This document shows positions 7,735 to 14,200 of a DNA stretch of 16,670 nt, piece after piece. Under the pieces are notes generated by a model, which was not told the DNA's origin, did not search any database, and saw only the letters and a program-made list of their open reading frames with translations. Position 1 is the stretch's first letter. Every line of letters begins with the position of its first letter. A program made the position numbers and the translations under genes. The DNA is from CALWOS01 sp963595735 (GTDB taxonomy: Bacteria; Bacillota; Clostridia; Oscillospirales; Oscillospiraceae): contig CAVBJJ010000039.1 in assembly GCA_963595735.1 (NCBI GenBank), positions 1-16,670 of the forward strand. The letters run 5' to 3'.

Positions 7735-8513
7735 AGAAATATCTGACCACACTGCTGGCCGCCTGCTGTATGCTGGCGGCTTTTTCCATGCCTGCATCCG
7801 CTTTGGAATACACAATTGATGCGCCGGACGCGGGGCTGTTTGGGCGGCCCACTTCGGACGATACCGTCTATGTCACCACGGACAAACCTGCCAACACCGA
7901 CCGCAGCAAAAATGCAGCGTATATCCCACCCGCCTTTGGAAGTCCGACCAGCTACACGCTGAACGCCGGGGAACTGCTGACACCGAACCTTGTGGGCGGT
8001 TCGACCACAGGAACGGTCAGCGGCACAGGCAGCGTGACCGTCCTGCCGCCCTCCACTTCCGGCAGCACCAGCGGGAACACCGGTTCTTACACGCAGACTA
8101 AGTACACGGCAGTCACGAAAGACCTCTATTATAGCGGCGGCTACCTCGCCACGCTGAAAATTCCCACGCTCGGTTTGTCCGTCAAGGTGTATCAGGGAAC
8201 GGATACGGACGCGCTCCGCAAGGGCGCGGGTCATTTTGCCAACACCTCCATTTGGGAGGGCAATGTAGCGATTGCGGGCCACAATCGCGGCGTCAATAAC
8301 CACTTCGGCAAGATCCACACCCTTGACATTGGTGACACCATCAAGCTGACCACCCAGCTCGGCACACGCAGCTACGAGGTGTACTCCGTCAGCAAAATCA
8401 GCGTGGACGATACCAGCGTCCTGAATGACAGCACGGAGAATATCATCACCCTCGTCACCTGCGTCATGGATCAGCCGGATTACCGCTGGTGTGTGCAGGC
8501 TCGACAGAAGTAG
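7731..8513 (+). CDS. sortase (class B/D-like transpeptidase)
   Basis: This 260-residue sortase has an N-terminal signal or anchor segment (MKKYLTTLLAACCMLAAFSM). A Ser/Thr/Gly linker follows (STSGSTSGNTGS, about residues 105-118), then the sortase barrel beginning GGYLATLKIPTLGLSV. The catalytic triad is visible: H184 in IAGHNRGVNNHFG, C244 in TLVTC, and R252 in DYRWCVQA. Sortases cut LPxTG-like signals and join surface proteins to the wall or to each other. The natural partner in the window is the LPKTG-ending adhesin about 2.7 kb downstream. The ATGA overlap couples its translation to the preceding membrane protein. The class is not certain from motifs alone. A terminator-like hairpin lies in the signal-peptide codons (7758-7785). 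Confidence 0.9.
   Translation: MKKYLTTLLAACCMLAAFSMPASALEYTIDAPDAGLFGRPTSDDTVYVTTDKPANTDRSKNAAYIPPAFGSPTSYTLNAGELLTPNLVGGSTTGTVSGTGSVTVLPPSTSGSTSGNTGSYTQTKYTAVTKDLYYSGGYLATLKIPTLGLSVKVYQGTDTDALRKGAGHFANTSIWEGNVAIAGHNRGVNNHFGKIHTLDIGDTIKLTTQLGTRSYEVYSVSKISVDDTSVLNDSTENIITLVTCVMDQPDYRWCVQARQK
7758..7785 (+). terminator. terminator-like hairpin in the sortase signal-peptide codons
   Basis: GCCGCC (7758-7763) pairs with GGCGGC (7775-7780). Inside this are a T-T mismatch and GC/GC pairs around a TGTAT loop, and TTTTT follows (7781-7785). The shape is that of a weak intrinsic terminator starting about 24 nt past the stop of the preceding gene. Ala/Leu-rich signal-peptide codons could produce it by chance. 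Confidence 0.3.
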
Positions 8514-8570
8514 TATTGATGTGAATAACTTCGACAAGAAAAAAGTTATTCATATTGATGTTAAAAACTT
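8514..8570. repeat. AT-rich leader with direct and inverted repeats upstream of the ATPase gene
   Basis: The 82-nt gap after the sortase is much more AT-rich than the flanks. An 18-nt unit TATTGATGTGAATAACTT (8514-8531) recurs as TATTGATGTTAAAAACTT (8553-8570), 16 of 18 identical. Overlapping it, TGAATAACTT (8522-8531) and AAGTTATTCA (8543-8552) form a 10-bp inverted repeat with an 11-nt loop. No T-tract follows. The repeats could be operators or insertion scars. I do not see a convincing -35/-10 pair here. Confidence 0.5.
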
Positions 8571-8592
8571 TACTTGAAGTAAAGGAGGTGAT
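8568..8592 (+). promoter_or_regulatory. perfect Shine-Dalgarno overlapped by a small palindrome
   Basis: AAAGGAGGTGAT at 8581-8592 matches the complement of the bacterial 16S rRNA 3' end at all 12 positions and sits correctly before ATG 8596. CTTTACTT (8568-8575) and AAGTAAAG (8577-8584) form an 8-bp palindrome around one base, realistically a 6-bp stem with a 5-nt loop. It reaches into the first bases of the Shine-Dalgarno and could modulate ribosome access. Confidence 0.55.
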
Positions 8593-8595
8593 ATA

Positions 8596-9930
8596 ATGGC
8601 TGACAAAGGTGGTGACAGGATCATGGAATTAAAAAACAGGTCGCAGTACCTCGATAAGCTCATTTCCGTTCAGGATATGGAGGTCATCAAGGTCGTGACC
8701 GGAATCCGGCGCTGCGGCAAATCCAGCCTGCTGAAATTGATGATGGCACATCTGCGGGAACAGGGCGCTGTGGAGGAACAGATCCTCTCGATGAACTTTG
8801 AGTCCATGCAGTTTGCCGATATGGACAGCAAACGGCTTTATCGGTATGTGATGGAACGCGCACCCAAGGAAAAGCGGCTCTACTTGTTTTTGGATGAGGT
8901 GCAGAAGGTTCGGGACTGGCAGGATGCTGTCAATTCGTTTCGTGTGGATCTGGATTGCGATATTTATGTGACCGGCTCCAACGCCTACCTGCTTTCCTCT
9001 GAATTGTCCACTTATCTGTCCGGGCGGTATGTAGAGATCAAGATGCTGCCACTATCGTTCCGTGAGTTTTTGGACTTCCATGGCTATCTGCTGGAGGAGT
9101 ACAAAGCACCCAACGGCAGTACGAAAAAGCGCGCCAAGGGAAAAAACGGCGAAGCGTATGAATTGCGCGACCTGTTTGAAGCCTACGCGCAGTTTGGCGG
9201 TATGCCCGCGCTGGCTGAGGCGGAGCTGGATCAGGAACGGGCCAATATGCTGCTGGACGGTATCTATTCCGCTGTTGTTGTGCGGGACATCTTGGAACGC
9301 GGCAAGCGGAAAGAACAGCGAGCCGTGACCGATGCGCTGCTGCTCCGCAAGATCATTCTGTTTCTGGCCGACAACATCGGCAACAATACCTCGGCTGCGT
9401 CCATCGGGCGCACCCTTGTCAGCGAGGGCCTGCTGGACGATGGCAGAAAAACCAAGCCTGCGGTGCAGACCATTTCCGCCTATATCGACGCGCTGCTGGA
9501 GTCCTATATTTTCTATGAAGTCAAGCGTTTTGACATCAAGGGGAAGGACTACCTGCGGACGCTGGGCAAATACTATATCGTCGATCCCGGCCTTCGTACC
9601 TATCTGTTAGGCAATCGTGGCGGCGATGTGGGACACATTTTAGAGAACATCGTGTATTTTGAACTGCTGCGGCGTGGATATGAGGTGGCCATTGGCAAGG
9701 TTGGTGAAAAGGAGATTGACTTCATCGCAACGAAGATGAATGAGAAAAAGTATATTCAAGTCACCGACAACATGAACGCCCCCGAAACCCGCGCACGGGA
9801 GCTTGCACCGCTGCAAGCTGTTCAGGACAATTACGAGAAGATTGTGATTACGATGGACTGCGACCTGATCCGCGATGTGGACGGTATCAAAATCGTAAAG
9901 GCGCTGGACTTCCTGCTCAGCGACGGATAA
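8596..9930 (+). CDS. AAA ATPase with C-terminal DUF4143 nuclease-like domain
   Basis: This 444-residue protein belongs to the family of ATP-binding proteins with DUF4143. Walker A is GIRRCGKSS at 36-44 and Walker B is LYLFLDEVQ at 95-103. A family-typical LSFREFLDF follows. The C-terminal domain carries YFELLRRGYEVAIGKVG and KEIDFIATK (372-380), resembling a PD-(D/E)xK nuclease fold with D375 and K380. The cellular role of this widespread family is poorly defined. It is not a known conjugation factor, so it is probably cargo. ATG 8596 has the perfect Shine-Dalgarno. An in-frame ATG at 8626 (MELKNRSQY), closer to the usual family start, also has a weaker AAAGGTGGTGA ahead of it. The gene, its AT-rich leader and the next small gene look like one inserted unit. 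Confidence 0.88.
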   Translation: MADKGGDRIMELKNRSQYLDKLISVQDMEVIKVVTGIRRCGKSSLLKLMMAHLREQGAVEEQILSMNFESMQFADMDSKRLYRYVMERAPKEKRLYLFLDEVQKVRDWQDAVNSFRVDLDCDIYVTGSNAYLLSSELSTYLSGRYVEIKMLPLSFREFLDFHGYLLEEYKAPNGSTKKRAKGKNGEAYELRDLFEAYAQFGGMPALAEAELDQERANMLLDGIYSAVVVRDILERGKRKEQRAVTDALLLRKIILFLADNIGNNTSAASIGRTLVSEGLLDDGRKTKPAVQTISAYIDALLESYIFYEVKRFDIKGKDYLRTLGKYYIVDPGLRTYLLGNRGGDVGHILENIVYFELLRRGYEVAIGKVGEKEIDFIATKMNEKKYIQVTDNMNAPETRARELAPLQAVQDNYEKIVITMDCDLIRDVDGIKIVKALDFLLSDG

Positions 9931-9948
9931 TAAAGGGGGAATCGTGTG

Positions 9949-10230
9949 ATGCATGATCAATATCCCGCACATGAATCCGCAGCGGAACAGGTAAAAGCAT
10001 GGGATGCCGACTTCACAAAAGTGTCGCCAGAGGAGGCAAAGCGTATCAAGGTGGCAGAAGAAAGCGGCTTTGTCGCGGACAGCGACATTGACTGGGAGCA
10101 TCTCAGCGCCATGAAGCTGGATGAAGCGGATAAGGCTGCAATTACCACCGATGCCCGTTTCACAGGCGAAGAAGTGTTTTCCCGTGTAAGGCGAAGAATG
10201 GAACAACAACATACGAAAAATCCGCTCTGA
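9949..10230 (+). CDS. small acidic hypothetical protein
   Basis: This 93-residue acidic, soluble protein starts 18 nt after the ATPase stop, with AAAGGGGGA at 9932-9940. ATG 9949 is preferred; an adjacent in-frame GTG at 9946 would add one residue. The segment SPEEAKRIKVAEESGFVADSDIDWEHL somewhat resembles the C-terminal tails of Phd/RelB-type antitoxins (EEA...DIDW). However, no N-terminal DNA-binding domain is evident, so I do not call it an antitoxin. Its stop codon lies inside the left arm of a strong terminator, so it ends the ATPase transcript. A functional partnership with the ATPase is inference from this arrangement. Confidence 0.65.
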   Translation: MHDQYPAHESAAEQVKAWDADFTKVSPEEAKRIKVAEESGFVADSDIDWEHLSAMKLDEADKAAITTDARFTGEEVFSRVRRRMEQQHTKNPL

Positions 10231-10250
10231 TTTTTCAGAGCGGATTTTTT
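10216..10250 (+). terminator. strong intrinsic terminator ending the ATPase unit
   Basis: AAAAATCCGCTCTGA (10216-10230) and TCAGAGCGGATTTTT (10235-10249) form a perfect 15-bp stem with a TTTT loop and a T-tract to 10250. The A-rich left foot means it could also work on the opposite strand. It includes the stop codon of the small acidic gene. Confidence 0.9.
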
Positions 10251-10277
10251 GACACACGGCAGTATCCGCGATACCAT
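10249..10277 (+). promoter_or_regulatory. candidate sigma-A promoter for the stalk-domain protein
   Basis: TTGACA (10249-10254) is a perfect -35 box. Exactly 17 nt later TACCAT (10272-10277) matches four of six -10 bases. The -35 begins within the T-tract of the terminator, so one transcript ends where the next may begin. Predicted transcription would start near 10284, ahead of the GGAGGT and ATG 10309. Confidence 0.55.
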
Positions 10278-10308
10278 GAACCCATCAAAGAATATGGAGG
10301 TACACACC

Positions 10309-11127
10309 ATGAAGCGAGGAAGTTTTGCAGCCGGTTTTCTCACCTGCCTGCTGCTGGCTGGCGTCACCACCACGGCCTATGCTGCTGGAATCATGGCGGA
10401 GCGCAGCACCCACCGCGTGCTTGTCGATGGGCAGGAGGTGCAGATGGAAGCCTATGTCATCAACGGCAACAACTATGTGAAGCTGCGGGACATTGGCGAA
10501 CAGGTCGGATTCAATGTTTATTGGGACAGCGCCAACGGCTGTGTGCAGGTGGAAAGCGGAAAGCCCTACACCGGAACCGCACCCCAGCAGACTGCCGCAG
10601 CACCCACAGACGGTTCCCCGTATGTTCCCAAGGTGGGCGATGTGATCCGCTGCGATGATGGTACGGACTACACCATTAAAGATGTATCCCGCTGGGATAA
10701 AAACGCTTTTTCCAGCGCACCGCTGGGAGAGCTGCCTGCCGCCACCTGCGACTGGAGCAAGCTGCCCCAGCCGGAAATGCCGAAAGCAGAAGCGCGTCAC
10801 TTCACCAGCGGCGGGCAGGACTACCTATTCCAGCGCAATCTCTACGAAACACGCCGGATGCTCTATACCCTATATAATGCCATCGGGGATAATCCGGAGA
10901 CATGGCAGGACGGTCAGCCGGTGAAATTCCCCAGCGGAAATGATAAGGTGAATATCAACCTGACCATTCCCGCAGAGGTAACGCCGCAGAGCTTCTGGCC
11001 GTGGAGATCGTCGCAGATCACGGAACTGTTCAACTCATGCCCGCCGGGAACCTACTCTATGGAGGCATGGAATGTCTACAAAAACGGCGTGTTCCAGTAC
11101 ACCGAGTACAGCATCTATGTGAGCTGA
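10309..11127 (+). CDS. secreted protein with copper amine oxidase N-terminal-like (stalk) domain
   Basis: This 272-residue protein has a signal peptide (MKRGSFAAGFLTCLLLAG to about TAYAAG, residue 27). A copper-amine-oxidase N-terminal-like domain spans about 36-83, with VLVDGQEVQMEAYVINGNNY, VKLRDIGEQVGFNVYWD and a closing VQV strand. In Firmicutes this small domain is a common extracellular module and does not mean oxidase activity. No catalytic domain follows. A Pro/Ala/Thr linker is followed by a C-terminal region of about 170 residues that I do not recognise (WDKNAFSSAPLGELPAATCDW; ends FQYTEYSIYVS). It has no membrane anchor or LPxTG, so it is probably released or held by contacts. GGAGGT at 10296-10301 fixes the start. 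A promoter lies upstream and a terminator downstream, so it is likely monocistronic. Confidence 0.8.
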   Translation: MKRGSFAAGFLTCLLLAGVTTTAYAAGIMAERSTHRVLVDGQEVQMEAYVINGNNYVKLRDIGEQVGFNVYWDSANGCVQVESGKPYTGTAPQQTAAAPTDGSPYVPKVGDVIRCDDGTDYTIKDVSRWDKNAFSSAPLGELPAATCDWSKLPQPEMPKAEARHFTSGGQDYLFQRNLYETRRMLYTLYNAIGDNPETWQDGQPVKFPSGNDKVNINLTIPAEVTPQSFWPWRSSQITELFNSCPPGTYSMEAWNVYKNGVFQYTEYSIYVS

Positions 11128-11148
11128 CAATTTCATATCTCAACGCGC

Positions 11149-11178
11149 AGGCGGTATGTGAAAGCATACCGCCTTTTT
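11149..11178 (+). terminator. intrinsic terminator between stalk protein and adhesin
   Basis: AGGCGGTATG (11149-11158) and CATACCGCCT (11165-11174) form a perfect 10-bp stem with a 6-nt loop, followed by TTTTT (11174-11178). Only 30 nt separate it from the adhesin ATG, and I see no good promoter in that space. Confidence 0.88.
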
Positions 11179-11208
11179 ATTTCCAAAAAAGCAAAAGGAG
11201 AATTGCAC

Positions 11209-14200
11209 ATGAAAAAACGATTGATTGCGCTGCTTCTCGTGATGGTCACGGTGCTGGGGATGCTCCCCGTCACCGCATCTGCTGCCAGCAGCGAGGAAGA
11301 AGCCCTCGGAGAAGTCAATATCTACAATGGAGAACAGAAGCTCTCATATCTCTCCATCAATGGCCGCATCCGCGAACTGATCTATACCTATTTTAATTAT
11401 GTGGACAGCAACGGTAGGACAAAGGAAATCCCCGCGTACTGCGTCAACCCCAACACCAAGGGTGTGCCGCAGACCGTGGCCCCCGGCGAGAGTATCAAAT
11501 ACATCGCCAAGGAAAAGGGCAGCGATCCAAAGGTCATGGGCATCATCGCCAACGGCTATCCTACCCGTGGCCTTTCGGAACTCAAATTGGAAAACCGCTT
11601 CCATGCGTACTATGCTACGAAAATGGCCTTGTGGTGTTATTTGCTGCCAAATTGGAACATCAACAACCTAAAGGTCAACCCCAATCTGACCGGCACAGAA
11701 CTTCAGCGGGCGCAGGCAATCCTCGCGGCCGCCAAGGACATTTATGTGCGCGGAACAGCGTGGAGCAAGGTCTACTCGCCCCGTGTTACCGCTACCCCTG
11801 ACCGCGATACCGCCTACGCTGTAACGGTGGGCGGCCAGCAGTACAAGCAGCAGACATTTACGGTTCATTCCGACACATGGGTATGCAATTACGCCATCCG
11901 TGTGGCATTCTCTGATCCTGCCTCCGTCCCCGCAGGAACACGCATTGTGGACATGGACAATAACGATATTACCACCATTGCCACCTCCGCTACGGGCGAT
12001 GGCTATGCCGGTAAATTCAAGGTTTTGTACCCGGCATCCGCCGTGGCGGGTAAGACTGGCAGCGTCCAGCTTTCTTTTACCACAGATGTTTATAAGTATG
12101 CTGTGTTTTACGCTGTGTGCGCGGAGCAAAACAAGTACGGTCAGCTCCAGAATTATATGTGCGATACCGACCCTACTGTCACCATGCGGCTGTCCACCTA
12201 CAGTAATTACAGCGATGGCGGCGATGTGGAGCCGCCCGATACAGGCTTGAAAATCATCAAGCTGGAAAAGGGTACGGATACCCCTCTCAGCGGAGCCATT
12301 TTTGAAGTGGTTGATCCTGATGGAGCCACCGTTGGTACATTCGCCACCGGTTCGGACGGTACTGTGACTATCCCCCTGACGCTGGCGGGAAATTACACCG
12401 TGTATGAGCGCGTTCCGGCTCTGAATCATCTACTCGGTGATAACCCCGCGCAGAATATCAAGGTGGAGTATGGCAAGGTGGCAGAGCTGACCTGTTGGAA
12501 CGAAGCATACGGGACGCTCCGCGTTGAAAAACTGTCCGACACCGGCGCGCACCTGCCCGGTGCTATGGTGCAGATCAAGCACATTGAGAGCGGTGTCACC
12601 TATACCGCAGAAACCAATTTTGCGGGCTATGCCATCTTTGACAACATCAAACCCGGCGCATACGAAATTCGGGAGATTGCTTCACCCTCCGGCTGGTTGA
12701 AGGACGATGCTACCTATACGGCTACCGTAGCCACCGGCGAGACAACAATTTTTCCTTTGGTAAATAAGGAACTTCCCGGCCTGCGGATCATCAAATATGA
12801 CCGCAAGAACATGGTGGCGATGGCCAATGTCACCTTTGAAATCTTCCGCGATGGCGTTTCTCTCGGCAAATATAGGACGGACGAGTTTGGTGAGATTCTG
12901 ATTACAGACGCCACCCCCGGCACCTACCGAGCCGTGGAGGTGGACACTGGCAGCGACGGTCATATTCTCGACACCACGCCGCAGGAGGTGGAATTGTCCG
13001 CTGGCGATGGTATCAAGGAACTGCTTTTCTTTAATGACATGAAGCCGGGACTGCGACTGGTGAAGGTGGACAGCACCGATCCCAGCAAGGTGATCCCCAA
13101 CGCAGTCTTTGAAATTAAGTCCGTGGCCGGTGATTACGGCCCCAAGGAATTTACCACCGACCAGAGCGGCGAAATCGACCTCTCCAAGCTGCCCTCCGGT
13201 GCGTATGTGGTGACGGAAAAATCCTGCGAGGGCTATATCATTGACCAAGCACAGCGCATTATCCAGCTTGACGCCAATGAGGACGCACAGTTTGTTTTTA
13301 CGAACACCATCAAGCCCTCATTGGAGATCATCAAGACCAGCTCGGACGGTAGCCGCCTGAGAAATGTCTCCTTTCGGATTGCGCGTATCGAAGATGGTAC
13401 CCACTACCTTGACCGCACCTCTAACTCACAGGGAGAAATTCTGATTTCTGACCTCGAACCCGGCGTGTATTCCGTGCGGGAAACCTCTACGGATTCCTCT
13501 CACATTCTTGACCTGCGGGAGTATCATGTGGAACTGTTCCCCGGCAAAACCAGCACCCTGACCATTGAAAACCAGAAGCGCCCCAACCTCATCGTGTATA
13601 AGCATGATGCCGATACCGGCGAACCCATCGCGGACACCGTGTTTGAAGTCCGCGCCGCAGACGGTCACAGCGTCGATCAAATCAAAACGGACAGCGAGGG
13701 CAAGGCAGAACTGAAAAATCTGCTCCCCGGCGTGTACGAGATTACGGAGAAGTCCGTACCCTCCCCGTGGCTGCTGGACGCACCCTCTCAGCTTGTAACT
13801 CTTTATCCTAACCGCGACCACACCGTTTACTTTGAAAATCACCAGAAGCCCAGCCTGACGGTGAAAAAGGTGGACAGCGTGACCGGCGATCCTTTGCAGG
13901 GGGCAAAATTCCAAGTGATCTACGCCAGCAACAATACTGGCAGCGGTGAGATCAATGACCTCGGCATTTTCTATACCGATGAAAACGGTCAATTCCAAAT
14001 CAGCGGCCTGCGTGATGGCTGGTACAAGATTTCGGAGCTGGAACCGCCCACGGGGTACTCTATCAAGGAGGCCACGCAGGAGGTCTACATCAAATCCGGC
14101 ACTTCTAAGACGCTGACCTTTGAAAATATCCCCCTCTCCGCGCTGGTGGTGTGGAAGTACGATAGTGTCACCGGCGAAGCAGTGAGCAACGCGGTTTTTC

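Noticed and set aside
6718..7815. Reverse-strand open frame opposite the membrane-protein gene
   Set aside because: The forward strand has a signal peptide, membrane helix and overlapping sortase; the reverse product has no convincing features.
8592..8597. TATAAT hexamer at the ATPase start
   Set aside because: It overlaps the ATG, and the nearest -35-like TTGAAG is only 12 nt away, so it is not a usable -10 for this gene.
9800..9819. 8-bp palindrome AGCTTGCA/TGCAAGCT in the ATPase gene
   Set aside because: No T-tract follows and it is inside well-conserved coding sequence; short palindromes of this size are expected by chance.
9949..10230. Calling the small acidic protein an antitoxin
   Set aside because: Only a short DIDW-type segment resembles antitoxin tails, no DNA-binding domain is visible, and the ATPase is not an established toxin.
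11249..11273. CGGTG/CACCG with GGGG/CCCC pairing in the adhesin signal-peptide codons
   Set aside because: The stem is interrupted and no T-tract follows; it is likely a by-product of the codons used.
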